A stretch of 43,762 bases of DNA from Nitrospinota bacterium (GTDB lineage Bacteria > Nitrospinota_A > UBA7883 > JACRLM01). The notes beneath the pieces are model-generated. The model saw only the letters and a program-made list of their open reading frames with translations, was not told the DNA's origin and ran no database searches. Every line of letters starts with the position of its first letter. Within the stretch, counting starts at the first letter, position 1. Below, one piece after another: positions 6,789 to 16,351 of this stretch. The stretch is taken from NCBI GenBank assembly GCA_016235255.1, contig JACRLM010000031.1:1-43762 (forward strand), given 5' to 3'. A program made the position numbers and the translations under genes.

Positions 6789-9700
6789 ATGAAAACCCTG
6801 TTGGCCGATCATCCAGAGTATGATGTGACCGGGCAACTGGACATCAACCAGTCCCATCTTATCTACCGGGCCGTCATAAAGCCTGAGAATATTCCCATCG
6901 TCCTCAAAATCCTGCGCAACGACGCGACTCCCGCCGAGTCCTACCGGCTTTTCCGTGAAGCGGAACATCTAAAGCTCCTTCATGGGACGCGGGGAATAGT
7001 CGAACTGCATGAAATGGTCATGGCCGGGCCGTTGGCGGCGTTGGCGCTTCATGATATCGGCGGAGCCCCTCTCGACCAGGTTTTCCGGGACAAAAGGCCC
7101 GCGATGTCCCTGTTCTTCTCCATGGCGTCAAGCATCGTCGAATCGCTGGAACACATCCATTCCAAGGGCCTGATCCATCAGGACATCAATCCATCGAATA
7201 TTGTTTTTTCATCCGGCGGCGCCGTGCAGATCATAGATTTCGACCTTGCCTGCGTCTGGAGCGAAGAGAGCGCCGCCATGCCTGGCCAAGGGGTGGGGAC
7301 TCTCAACTTCATGGCGCCAGAGCAAACGGGAAGGACCAACCGCGCCGTTGATTTCCGCTCCGACTTCTATTCACTGGGAGTCACCCTCTTCTGGCTACTG
7401 TCCGGAGAGCTTCCCTTCACCGCCGACACCGCAATGGACCTCGTCGCAAAGCACCTCGCAAAACCGGCCCCTCTTCTTGATCAGTCGCTCCGGATTCCAG
7501 CCGGCCTTTCCGCAATCATCGACAAGCTCCTCCAAAAGGCGCCTGAGGACCGATATCAGAGCGCGGCCGGGATCCGGGCCGATCTGGAGTTCGTCCGGAA
7601 GCGCTGGAGCGAGGGGGCGGGGATCCACGATTTCATCCCGGGTGGAAGGGACAAGCCGGCCCATCTTCAGTTCCCCGAAAAACTATACGGCCGGGAGGAG
7701 ATCATCCGGGAAGCCGCCGGCAGGGTTGCGGAGGGGCTGAAGCGAGGGGCCGTCATCTGGACCATCACCGGGCAGGCAGGAGCCGGCAAATCTGAATTGG
7801 CGAAGGCCGGAATAGCGCAACTGGCGGCGGCCAGGATAACCTTCTGCGAAGGGAAGTTCGATCAGGTCAACCGGACCATTCCGTACTCCGGGTGGAGCAT
7901 GGCGATAGGCGCTCACCTCCGGAACGTTCTGGCGCTCCCCGCGGCCGAGCTGGACGAATGGCGGCAGGCCCTTAACGGACGGATGGGAGGAAGGGTGAAA
8001 CCTCTGTTTGACATCGTCCCTCTCCTCGGACCGCTCATGGGAGCGCAACCGGACCTGCCCGAGGCTCCGGACGCGGAGACACGAAACCGCTTCCATTTTA
8101 TTTTTCTCGAATTCCTGCGGTTCATGGTGGACCAGGGGGGGCCGACAGCCGTGTTCCTTGACGATCTGCAGTGGGCCGACGACGCCTCGCTGGAGCTTAT
8201 AGAGATGGCGCTTTCGGGAAAATCCGTTACGGGCCTCATAATCATCGGGGCGTTCCGCGATGAAGAGTTGATGGACGGCTCGCGGCTGCATGACCTTATC
8301 GCGCGGATGGATTCATGGGCGGCCACGCATGTTAAGAGCGCTGTTGGCCCGCTCGGCGGCAATTCGATCACTTCCCTGTTGTGCGATACGTTCAAGCGGG
8401 AATGGCCCAGATCGGCGGCCCTGGCCAAACTGCTATTGGACAAGACCGCGGGGAATCCTTATTTCTTCCGGCAGATGCTCCTGAGCCTGTTCAAGACCGG
8501 CGAGATATATTTTGACGGCGCTTCTGGCGGGTGGAACTGGAATCTGGAGGCGATTCAACGCCGTCCGTTGGCCGGCACCGCTGTGGCGCTTACCGTTGAG
8601 CGCCTCAAGGGGATTGCCTCTGACACACTGGACACCCTAAGGCAAGCCGCTTGTCTCGGGCAACGGTTCGCGCTGGCGGACATGTCTCTGATCCTTGGTG
8701 TGAGCCAGACCCAAATCCGCAACCTGCTGGCCCCGGCCCTGCTGGACGGCTTCGTCCTTTCCGCCGGCGCGGAATACTTTTTTGCCCATGACAGGGTGCG
8801 GTTTGCGGTATATGAAAGCATACCGCCAGAAGAGCGGAAGAAGATCCATTTCACCATAGGCCGCGCGCTGAGGGACCAACTTGCGGAGCCGGCCTTGAAG
8901 GAACGCCTGCTTGAGGTGACCACACAGCTTAACTATGGGGCCGGCCTTATAACGGATGAGCGGGAGCGGCTTGGACTGGCGCGGCTTAACAAGGAAGCCG
9001 AAACGAAAGCTCGGCTCAACGCCGCCTTCGGCGACGCGGCCATCTTCATCGACGAGGGGCTAAAGCTCCTGCCCGCCTCCGCGTGGGAAAGCGACTACGC
9101 CTTGGCGTTTGCTCTTCACCGGGACAAAGCGCAGATTCTATATCTGGCCAATGATCCGGACGCCGCCGACCGTTTCGTCGATCTGCTCATGGAAAAGGCG
9201 CTCACCCCACTGTACAAGTTTCAAGTGTTCCGGATGCGCATCGTGTTCCATTCGGTGGCAAACAACTTTGAGACGGCCCTTGACCTGTCGCTCAAGGCCC
9301 TCAAGGAAGTGGGCATTGAGATCCCCCTTCATCCATCGGAAGAAGAAATCGGGCGCGAGGGGGCGCTGCTGGCCGGGATCATGGGGGCGCAGGGGCCGGC
9401 GTCGCTCCTGGAACTCCCGCTCACCGATGATTCGCAGAGCATTGCTCTGCAGAACCTGCTGGTGACAAGCCTGACACCGGCCTATATCAGCAATCCCCCG
9501 CTTTTTGCTCTGCTTGCGTTCCGGCTGTTGCGGCTGTCGTTCGAACAGGGCGTGAACGCCAGCACCCCGGCGGCGCTGGTCTTTTACAGCGCCATTCTGG
9601 CGTCGCAGAAAATGATAGGCCCGGCCTATGAGGTTGGGCTGCTCGCCTTGCGGATGCTCCAGCGGACCGACACAAGGTCAGTGAGAACCCGGGTCCTGTT

Positions 9701-12344
9701 CCTGTTCGCCACCACCATCGCCCATTGGCGCCGCCCTATGGCCGCGGCCCTGCCGGAGCTCAAAGAGGCGGTCCGATCCGGCATTGAGGCTGGCGACATC
9801 GAGTTCGCGGCCTATTCGCAGAATCACTATCACTATCAGAGCCTTTTCATGGGGCGTGATCTAACCGCTGTGATCAAGGACTTCGCCGATACCAGGGCGG
9901 CCATGCTAGGCATGCGGCAGAAAATGACCATCGACCATTTCAACCTGCTCGAACAGTTCGCCCTGAACCTGGGCGGCGCCAGCGGGAATCCAGCGGTCCT
10001 GCGGGGGCAGTACATCGATGAAGAGATCGAGGAGCGGGAGCTTCTCCGGACCGGGAACTATTTTTCGTTGACAGCGTTGTACATGTTCCAGGCCTATCTT
10101 CAATATCACTTCGGGAGCAAAGACCTGGCTGAAAAGAAGATCGGCCTTGCCTTAAAGTATGTGGCCTCCACCACAGGCATGATCCACCAGCCTATGGAGG
10201 TGTTCCTGCAATCCCTGATACTCGGCGAGCGGCTGGAAAAGAACCGCAACGCGCCGGACGAAGAGGCGCTTACTACCCTGAAGGCAAACGTGGACGCCTA
10301 CCGTTCCTGGGCGGAAAACTGCAAGGACAACTATGAAAGCAAACGGCTCATGGCGGAGGCGGCGTTGCGGCGCGCTGAGGGAGCGGGGCTTGAGGAGATT
10401 CTCCTCCTTTACGAAGTGGCCTCAAAAAGCGCGGAAGAAAGCCAGAACTGGTGGGACCGGGCAATGGCCGGCGAGAAGGCGGCCGAATTCCTTTCCATCC
10501 GGGGGCTCGGCCGGCTGGCCATTCCCTATATTCGCCAGGCGGTGTTCGCGTACCAGCGATGGGGATCGGCCGCCAAGGTGTCGGAACTTGAGGGGCGCTT
10601 CAAGGATATCCTTGAACACGGCAGGCGGCAAAAGGCGGGCGCACGCGCCGAAAGCTCCTCCAGCGGGAGCGACTTGCTCAAAGGGCTGGACGTGGAGACC
10701 ATCATCAACGCGTCAAGGGCCATGTCCCACTTGATAGCGCTCGACGACCTGCTCGTCGAGGTCATGCGGATACTTGTCGGCAACGCCGGGGCGCAGACCG
10801 GATACCTTTTGCAGAAAGGACCGGAAGGATGGAAAATCGAGACCATGGCAGGCGTGAACGAACAGGCCAGGCGGCTGTCCCCGGCGCTCGCGGCGGACAC
10901 ATCCGGCCTGGTCTCCCCGGCGGTGGTGCGCTTTGTCGGCCGCACCGGCCAGACGGTCCATCTGGACGACGCCTCCGCCTCCGGGCAGTTCGCCTCTGAC
11001 GCTTATATAAGGGGGAAGAAGGTCCGGTCCCTGCTGTGCATGCCTCTTGCGTGCCAGGGAAAGACTCAGGCGATTCTGTATCTGGAGAACAACGCCGCCA
11101 CCCACGCCTTCACCGGCGAGCGTGTGGAGCTGCTTAACATACTGGGCACCGAGGCCGCCATTTCCCTGCGCAACGCATCCCTTTTTGAGGAACTGCAGAA
11201 AAAAAAGGAATCGCTGGAAGAATCTGAAAGTTTCCTGCGGAGCCTTTTCGACGGAACAAGCGCGGCAGTCATGCTCATTGGCGATTCTGGCGTCATCGAA
11301 TGCAACCAGGCTGCCGCGCAGATGCTCGGCGTGGAAGACAGGGACGCCGTCATAGGAAGAAGGATGGCGGATTTCGCTTCAACGCATCAACCTTCCGGAC
11401 ATCTCTCCACCTCATATGAGGTGGAGAAATTCCGCGCCGCTTACCGTGACGGGAAAAACCAGTCCGAGTGGGCCATGAAGACCGCCGGGGGACGGGAATT
11501 CTATGCGGATGTGCTTCTTACTCCAATCACCTACCGCGACAGGAAGATACTCCATGCGATTGTCAGCGATGTTGATTCGCGTGTCCGGTTCGAGAAGAAA
11601 AACAGGCAGCTTGACGAGGAACGGCGGTTTTTCACTGCGGTGACGGCCCATGAGCTCATCACTCCAACGACCTACCTTCAGACAGCGATTTCGCTGATAG
11701 AAAGGATGGGCGAGGGTCACGACGCGGGCTCCACGGCGCTCCAGGTCAAGGAAATCCTGGAGGCCAGCTTCGCCCGCCTGTCCAAGCTTGCGCAAAACAC
11801 GGCTCTGCTCAACAACCTTAGCGCATTTGACCTGAAGCGGTCCGGCTTTCCCATCCAGGTTTATTATATAGTGGAGGCCGCGCTGGACAAAGCCCGCAAG
11901 GAGATATCGGCGCACAAGAGGGATATCATCATCAATGCCGGCGATCTTAAAGACCTTGAGAACGTATTAATACGGGGCGACTCTGACCTTCTCAAACGGC
12001 TATTCACCGAAGTGCTCTCAAACGCCATCAAGTACTCTCCGGATGGCGCGGCTGTCGAAATGCGGTGGGAAAAGAGTCCCGACAGCATAACCATGAAGGT
12101 CGCCGACCACGGGATCGGGCTGTCAAGCGAGGCCCTCGAACTGTTGCTGCACCCTTACTTTTCCTCGCACAAGATAGAACACCATCACACGTCGGAATAC
12201 GAATATATGGGAGGCGGATTGGGGATCGGCCTTGTGGTGGCCCATCAGATCGCATCGGCGCACCGCGCCAACTTTATTGTGGAAAGCCCCGGGACCGGTA
12301 AGGGAGTGGTGGTGACGGTCACATTCCCCCTCCACGTCCCTTAA
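6789..12344 (+). CDS. Giant Ser/Thr kinase - ATPase - GAF - PAS - histidine kinase
   Basis: An 1851-residue cytoplasmic signalling protein. Domain order: a protein-kinase domain at about 10-280 (Lys40 in IVLKIL; catalytic loop HQDINPSN, His130/Asp132; DFD at 150-152 instead of DFG; MAPEQTGR; SDFYSLGVTLFWLLSGELPF). Next is an AAA_16/PknK-type ATPase at about 295-520 (Walker A GQAGAGKS 328-335; Walker B VFLDD 455-459), then a long helical, TPR-like stretch at 590-1260. It continues with GAF at 1300-1460, PAS at 1480-1600, and a histidine kinase with H-box TAHELITP (His1621), N-box near 1741 and G-boxes DHGIGL and GGGLGIGL. No receiver domain, signal peptide or membrane segment. Similar multi-kinase architectures are known in cyanobacteria and myxobacteria. 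Its 3' end converges on nifA with a 43-bp gap; a role in nif control is only suggested by position. No cognate response regulator is adjacent. Confidence 0.9.
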   Translation: MKTLLADHPEYDVTGQLDINQSHLIYRAVIKPENIPIVLKILRNDATPAESYRLFREAEHLKLLHGTRGIVELHEMVMAGPLAALALHDIGGAPLDQVFRDKRPAMSLFFSMASSIVESLEHIHSKGLIHQDINPSNIVFSSGGAVQIIDFDLACVWSEESAAMPGQGVGTLNFMAPEQTGRTNRAVDFRSDFYSLGVTLFWLLSGELPFTADTAMDLVAKHLAKPAPLLDQSLRIPAGLSAIIDKLLQKAPEDRYQSAAGIRADLEFVRKRWSEGAGIHDFIPGGRDKPAHLQFPEKLYGREEIIREAAGRVAEGLKRGAVIWTITGQAGAGKSELAKAGIAQLAAARITFCEGKFDQVNRTIPYSGWSMAIGAHLRNVLALPAAELDEWRQALNGRMGGRVKPLFDIVPLLGPLMGAQPDLPEAPDAETRNRFHFIFLEFLRFMVDQGGPTAVFLDDLQWADDASLELIEMALSGKSVTGLIIIGAFRDEELMDGSRLHDLIARMDSWAATHVKSAVGPLGGNSITSLLCDTFKREWPRSAALAKLLLDKTAGNPYFFRQMLLSLFKTGEIYFDGASGGWNWNLEAIQRRPLAGTAVALTVERLKGIASDTLDTLRQAACLGQRFALADMSLILGVSQTQIRNLLAPALLDGFVLSAGAEYFFAHDRVRFAVYESIPPEERKKIHFTIGRALRDQLAEPALKERLLEVTTQLNYGAGLITDERERLGLARLNKEAETKARLNAAFGDAAIFIDEGLKLLPASAWESDYALAFALHRDKAQILYLANDPDAADRFVDLLMEKALTPLYKFQVFRMRIVFHSVANNFETALDLSLKALKEVGIEIPLHPSEEEIGREGALLAGIMGAQGPASLLELPLTDDSQSIALQNLLVTSLTPAYISNPPLFALLAFRLLRLSFEQGVNASTPAALVFYSAILASQKMIGPAYEVGLLALRMLQRTDTRSVRTRVLFLFATTIAHWRRPMAAALPELKEAVRSGIEAGDIEFAAYSQNHYHYQSLFMGRDLTAVIKDFADTRAAMLGMRQKMTIDHFNLLEQFALNLGGASGNPAVLRGQYIDEEIEERELLRTGNYFSLTALYMFQAYLQYHFGSKDLAEKKIGLALKYVASTTGMIHQPMEVFLQSLILGERLEKNRNAPDEEALTTLKANVDAYRSWAENCKDNYESKRLMAEAALRRAEGAGLEEILLLYEVASKSAEESQNWWDRAMAGEKAAEFLSIRGLGRLAIPYIRQAVFAYQRWGSAAKVSELEGRFKDILEHGRRQKAGARAESSSSGSDLLKGLDVETIINASRAMSHLIALDDLLVEVMRILVGNAGAQTGYLLQKGPEGWKIETMAGVNEQARRLSPALAADTSGLVSPAVVRFVGRTGQTVHLDDASASGQFASDAYIRGKKVRSLLCMPLACQGKTQAILYLENNAATHAFTGERVELLNILGTEAAISLRNASLFEELQKKKESLEESESFLRSLFDGTSAAVMLIGDSGVIECNQAAAQMLGVEDRDAVIGRRMADFASTHQPSGHLSTSYEVEKFRAAYRDGKNQSEWAMKTAGGREFYADVLLTPITYRDRKILHAIVSDVDSRVRFEKKNRQLDEERRFFTAVTAHELITPTTYLQTAISLIERMGEGHDAGSTALQVKEILEASFARLSKLAQNTALLNNLSAFDLKRSGFPIQVYYIVEAALDKARKEISAHKRDIIINAGDLKDLENVLIRGDSDLLKRLFTEVLSNAIKYSPDGAAVEMRWEKSPDSITMKVADHGIGLSSEALELLLHPYFSSHKIEHHHTSEYEYMGGGLGIGLVVAHQIASAHRANFIVESPGTGKGVVVTVTFPLHVP

Positions 12345-12387
12345 ATCATTTGCCCGGATGGCGCAAGATGGGGGATTTGCATGGGCG

Positions 12388-13923
12388 TCAGTAGCTTTTC
12401 ATCTCGATGTTAAGCTTCAAAATGCGATAACCGATCTGCCTTGGCGTCATGTTCAGAAGCCTGGCGGCCTTGGCCTGCACCCATCCTGTCTTGCGCAAAG
12501 TGGCGATTATCCTTTCCCGCTCGTCCTTTATGCCCAGTATGTCCTCCTCCCGGTCTGGCGGGCCAGGAATTTCATTCGGTCCGGCAAGGCGGCTTGCGCA
12601 CCTGCCGGAGGCGCAGGAGATGTCCTTTTTGCCGATGACGGAGCCTTCGCACCGGACGGCGCTTCGCTGGACGCAATTTTCCAGCTCGCGGACGTTGCCG
12701 CGCCAGCCGCAATCTGTCAGCACGGCAAGGGCCTCCTGGTCCATGGAGATGCGGGCGCCGCATTCCCTGCCAAGCTTGCCCAGAAAATGTTCCACCAGAT
12801 GGGGTATGTCCTCCCGCCGCTCCCGAAGGGGAGGGATGTATATAGGCATAACGTTGAGCCGGTAATAAAGGTCCTCGCGGAACCTTTTTTCAGAAACGGC
12901 CTTTTCCAGGTTCATATTCGTGGCCGTGATCAGCCTCACGTCCACCGTGATGGTTAGCGATCCGCCCAGCCGCTCGAACTGGCCTTCCTGCAGCACACGC
13001 AGAAGCTTGGACTGGAACGCCGGTGAAGTGTCGCCAATCTCGTCGAGGAAAAGCGTCCCCTTGTGGGCAAGCTCGAACCTCCCCGGTTTGCTCGTGATGG
13101 CGCCAGTGAACGCCCCTTTCTCATATCCGAAAAGCTCGCTTTCCAGCAGCGTGTCCGGAATGGCCGCGCAGTTGAGCTTGATGAACGGGCCGGCGGCGCG
13201 CGGGCTTGCGTAATGTATGGCTTTGGCCACCAGCTCTTTGCCGGTCCCCGATTCGCCCCGGACCAACACTGTGGTGTTCCATTTTGCCACTTGGCGCACA
13301 TTTTCAAAAACGTCCATCATCACTTTTGAAATGCCGACCATGTTTTCCGGATGGAACTGCGATTTGAGCTGGCCGCTGAGCCTCTCCTTTTCCCGGATTA
13401 TCAGCTCTTTCTCCTTTTCCGCCGCAATATGCCTGGTGGCCACGCCGCCGATGAGGTTGGCGAACATCGTGACGATCTTCACATGATCATCCAGCCTGTA
13501 CCGCTCTGATATGTTCAATGAAAAAGTCAGGACCCCCTTAATGCCGCCGACTCCCTTGATGGGGACGCCCACGAAGGCGGAATCAGGCTCATAGACGGCC
13601 ATTTTGTGCAGAAAACGCGGATCCGACCCCACCCGCGGCACAGCCAGCGGCTCCCCTGTCTCCAATATCAGTCCGGTGATCCCCTCGCCTTTCCGGTAAC
13701 GGGCGTCCTTCCATTTTTCGCCGGGGATTTCGTGGGCCGCCTCCACGAGAAGATCCCCGGAATCCGGGTCCACCAGCGCCGCAAAGCCGTGCATATAGCC
13801 CAGCGCGCCTCCGGATGCCGCGAGTATCTCCGCCACAGTCTCCACGGGCCCAAGCGATTTGGATATGGAAACCGACGCGCGGAAGACCGCATTGACCGCG
13901 GCGTTTGAAAGGTCCGCGTTCAT
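12388..13923 (-). CDS. nifA: Nif-specific sigma54 activator NifA
   Basis: A 511-residue enhancer-binding protein. N-terminal GAF domain (about 20-170); central AAA+ domain with Walker A GESGTGKE (223-230), the sigma54-contacting GAFTGA loop (270-275) and Walker B LFLDEIGD (291-298); C-terminal Fis-type helix-turn-helix (about 475-507) ending TGWVQAKAARLLNMTPRQIGYR, the characteristic NifA recognition region. Cysteines 405, 417, 437 and 442 form exactly C-X11-C-X19-C-X4-C, the motif associated with metal binding and oxygen sensitivity in rhizobial-type NifA. Its ATG overlaps the nifL stop codon (ATGA), so it is translated with NifL. It should bind the TGT-N10-ACA sites upstream of nifH and nifB. 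It converges with the giant kinase gene. Confidence 0.96.
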   Translation of the reverse strand: MNADLSNAAVNAVFRASVSISKSLGPVETVAEILAASGGALGYMHGFAALVDPDSGDLLVEAAHEIPGEKWKDARYRKGEGITGLILETGEPLAVPRVGSDPRFLHKMAVYEPDSAFVGVPIKGVGGIKGVLTFSLNISERYRLDDHVKIVTMFANLIGGVATRHIAAEKEKELIIREKERLSGQLKSQFHPENMVGISKVMMDVFENVRQVAKWNTTVLVRGESGTGKELVAKAIHYASPRAAGPFIKLNCAAIPDTLLESELFGYEKGAFTGAITSKPGRFELAHKGTLFLDEIGDTSPAFQSKLLRVLQEGQFERLGGSLTITVDVRLITATNMNLEKAVSEKRFREDLYYRLNVMPIYIPPLRERREDIPHLVEHFLGKLGRECGARISMDQEALAVLTDCGWRGNVRELENCVQRSAVRCEGSVIGKKDISCASGRCASRLAGPNEIPGPPDREEDILGIKDERERIIATLRKTGWVQAKAARLLNMTPRQIGYRILKLNIEMKSY

Positions 13924-15530
13924 GGGCTGGCGTGTTCCGGAAATCGCAGGGAGAAGCTGGCGCCACCCAGCGCTGATTTGCCCACTTCGATCCTGCCCCC
14001 CGCCTTGTCCATTATCTGGTGGACCAGCGCCAGGGAGATTCCCCGCCTGTTCTTCTTTGTCGTGTAAAATGGCTCAAAAATCCTCAGGGCCTCACGCTCC
14101 GTGACGCCGGAACCGTTGTCTTCGATGGCCACGCCCGTTTCTTCGCCTTCGTTGATGAACGCCACATGGAGGCGGGCGCCATTTTTTCCATCGACACTTT
14201 CAATGGCGTTGTCCATCAGCATCGCCACGGCCATTTGAAGCGCTTCCTCAGGCAGCGGCAGGAGCGCATCCTTGGGAGGGCGCCCCAGGGTCAGCCGGGC
14301 GCCGAAGGCCTCCAGTTTTTCAGAATAAATGATCTCGATAAAATCGAATATTCCATCCGCCGCGCAATTTCCCGCGGCCGAAGGGATGCGTCCGGCCATA
14401 TTCCGGAAATCGTCCAGGCTTGCCGCCATTTCGCCCAGTTTTTCCCTGAGCATCGCCGTCTTTGCGCCGATTGCGGCGGTGTCCCCTCTCTCCGCCAGAT
14501 CCTCCAGCCTTGTGATGATGGCCATGGCCACGTTGAGCGGCTGGCGTACCTTGAAGGCGAATCCGCAGGCCAGTTCCCCCTGGGCAAGGCTCCGCTCGAT
14601 TTTCATCGCGGAAATCGCTTTCTGCTTCATAAGCGCCTCCTTGCCCCGCCTTACCACTTCGCTTATGTCCGACAGCGACACCAGATATACATTTTCATTG
14701 CCCAGTTCAGGCATCAGGTATCCGGCGGAGATCCTCTCTGCTTCCAGAAGGTAATGACGCTTGCCGCCGCCGTCCAGTTCTATATCCACGTTTTTGGACC
14801 TGACCTTGGCCGCTCCTGATATATAGTCCGCCAGTATCGTCCCAAGCCGCATCCGCGAATCGGCGCCCATGTCCGAAAGGAGGGTCTTGGCGGCAAGATT
14901 GTCCATCTTCAGCGTCCCGTCCGGCCCGAGCACAAGGACGATGTTCGTCATGAGGTTGAGCGCCTTTTCCATAAAATCCCTTTGCGCCGCCACCTTTCGC
15001 CCGATCAACACCCTGTCCGTTATGTCCCGCTGGACGAACACGTGGTGGGTGACGCATCCGTCGTGCCGCACTATGGGAGCGGCGGATATTTCCGTCACCA
15101 GCAGCCGCCCGTCTAGCGTAAGGCAGTTCATCTCGCCCCTCCAGTTGCGGCCCAGCGCAAGGGCGATCTTCATCTCCGCCAGCGCATCAGAAGGGGCGTT
15201 CCTCCACACCGGCTCGTGGGTCAGGCCGATTATTTGCGGGCCGGAATAGCCTGTCAGCCTCTCAAAGGCCGGGTTGACCAGCCGTATCCTTCCATCGCTG
15301 GTGGTAACGCTCACGGCATCCTCGGCGTGGCACAGCGCGGTCTCTATCTGGTTTTCCTGCTCTTGGCGCGTCTCCACCTCCACTTCCAGCCTGCCAAGCC
15401 CGTTGCGGAACCTTTTGACGAAATCAAGCATCTCCTGGCGGATGTTTGTGGCGGCCCCGTTGTCCGGCTTCCACGTGGCAAGCTGCGACCCCATCGCGTC
15501 CAGTTCCCGGAGCCATCTGCGCACTATCAT
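13920..15530 (-). CDS. nifL: NifL-like PAS sensor and anti-activator
   Basis: A 536-residue protein with two PAS domains and a GHKL ATPase-like end, the NifL layout. PAS1 (about 65-175) includes VNPAFERLTGYS, NWRGEMNCLTLDG and a terminal HHVFVQRDIT; PAS2 (about 185-290) contains MDNLAAKTLLSDMG, close to the NifL PAS2 pattern. The region corresponding to the H-box reads GFAFKVRQPLN, where the usual A-H-E-x-R-Q-P-L histidine is Phe326, so phosphotransfer is unlikely. The C-terminal ATP-binding part has NAIESVDG (N-box) and EDNGSGV (G1), with a degenerate G2 (RRGISLALV). In gammaproteobacteria, NifL uses an FAD in PAS1 and ADP binding to inhibit NifA by direct contact. It overlaps nifM upstream and nifA downstream by 4 bp each. 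Alternative: a nif-associated PAS kinase of another subfamily. Confidence 0.85.
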   Translation of the reverse strand: MIVRRWLRELDAMGSQLATWKPDNGAATNIRQEMLDFVKRFRNGLGRLEVEVETRQEQENQIETALCHAEDAVSVTTSDGRIRLVNPAFERLTGYSGPQIIGLTHEPVWRNAPSDALAEMKIALALGRNWRGEMNCLTLDGRLLVTEISAAPIVRHDGCVTHHVFVQRDITDRVLIGRKVAAQRDFMEKALNLMTNIVLVLGPDGTLKMDNLAAKTLLSDMGADSRMRLGTILADYISGAAKVRSKNVDIELDGGGKRHYLLEAERISAGYLMPELGNENVYLVSLSDISEVVRRGKEALMKQKAISAMKIERSLAQGELACGFAFKVRQPLNVAMAIITRLEDLAERGDTAAIGAKTAMLREKLGEMAASLDDFRNMAGRIPSAAGNCAADGIFDFIEIIYSEKLEAFGARLTLGRPPKDALLPLPEEALQMAVAMLMDNAIESVDGKNGARLHVAFINEGEETGVAIEDNGSGVTEREALRIFEPFYTTKKNRRGISLALVHQIMDKAGGRIEVGKSALGGASFSLRFPEHASP

Positions 15531-16351
15531 GCGATTACGTCCTCCGGCTCGGCCATGATGATCCCGCGCATGGCCTGTTTGAGCGCGTTGGCAAGGGCGC
15601 GCCGCCGCTTCGCCCCGGACAAGGCGCGCTTTGTTGAAGCAACGCCTTTTTCACGTTCAACCGCTTCCCCGGGACGCACTTCCAATAATTGGGCCAGATG
15701 AAAGCCAGCTTCAGTCTCCACGATCACAGGCGCTCCCATCGGCTCCATGGCGAATACCGCATCGGCAAGAGCGGGATGAATTTGATCCCGCGTGATCGGG
15801 CCGATCTCGCCGCCGTTTAGCGCGCTGGGGCATTCGCTGTGGCGCATGGCCAGAGCGGCAAAGTCATCACTTGAATTTTTCAGCGCGCCAATCCTCCGTC
15901 CGGCCTCTTCCCGCCTGTTTTCCGGGAACGCTTCGTTTATCGTTATCAGGATATGCCTGAACCTCGCCTTTTCCCGCGTGGTCCATAACGTGGGATTTGC
16001 GTCATACGTTTCTTCCGCTTGTCCGCAGGATACTGTGGACACATGCTCAAGCCATGCTTCCACTGTCTGCTCGATTTTGATTTCGGAGCGCAATGATTCG
16101 ATGTCCATGCCCGCCGCCTCCAATGCCTCGCAAAATCCAGGTGAGGTCTCAAGCTCCTCCATCCGCCTGTCAACTTGAGCCATATCCGCCGCAATTCCAG
16201 CTTTTTCCGCCATCCGCAAAATCACTTTTTTCACGGCGTATTGCCTTACGGCCAGCGCAATTTCTTTTCCGTTCTGGGCGTAGAGTTCGTAGCTCAGATG
16301 GTTCATCCCCACTGGCTCACCTTCAAACCATGCCACAACCATGTTTTCCAT
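15527..16351 (-). CDS. nifM: NifM-type parvulin peptidyl-prolyl isomerase
   Basis: About 274 residues from the ATG at 16351 (the frame is open to a TTG at 16465; an ATG at 16342 is also possible). The C-terminal half is a PpiC/parvulin rotamase domain: ARFRHILITINEAFPENRRE, ALAMRHSECPSALNGGEIG, and TEAGFHLAQLLEV. The HIL-x-T-I-N-E-x-F-P-E-N and H-S-E-C-P-(S/T)-A patterns are specific to NifM. NifM is needed to fold and activate the Fe protein NifH in several diazotrophs. There is no signal peptide, as expected for a cytoplasmic chaperone. It is the first gene of a tight nifM-nifL-nifA operon, with 4-bp overlaps, and is divergent from nifH. Finding nifM in the regulatory operon differs from the usual nifWZM placement. 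Confidence 0.92.
   Translation of the reverse strand: MENMVVAWFEGEPVGMNHLSYELYAQNGKEIALAVRQYAVKKVILRMAEKAGIAADMAQVDRRMEELETSPGFCEALEAAGMDIESLRSEIKIEQTVEAWLEHVSTVSCGQAEETYDANPTLWTTREKARFRHILITINEAFPENRREEAGRRIGALKNSSDDFAALAMRHSECPSALNGGEIGPITRDQIHPALADAVFAMEPMGAPVIVETEAGFHLAQLLEVRPGEAVEREKGVASTKRALSGAKRRRALANALKQAMRGIIMAEPEDVIA

Noticed and set aside
14019..14819. Plus-strand open frame (266 codons) opposite nifL
   Set aside because: Antisense to a well-supported NifL; no family features.
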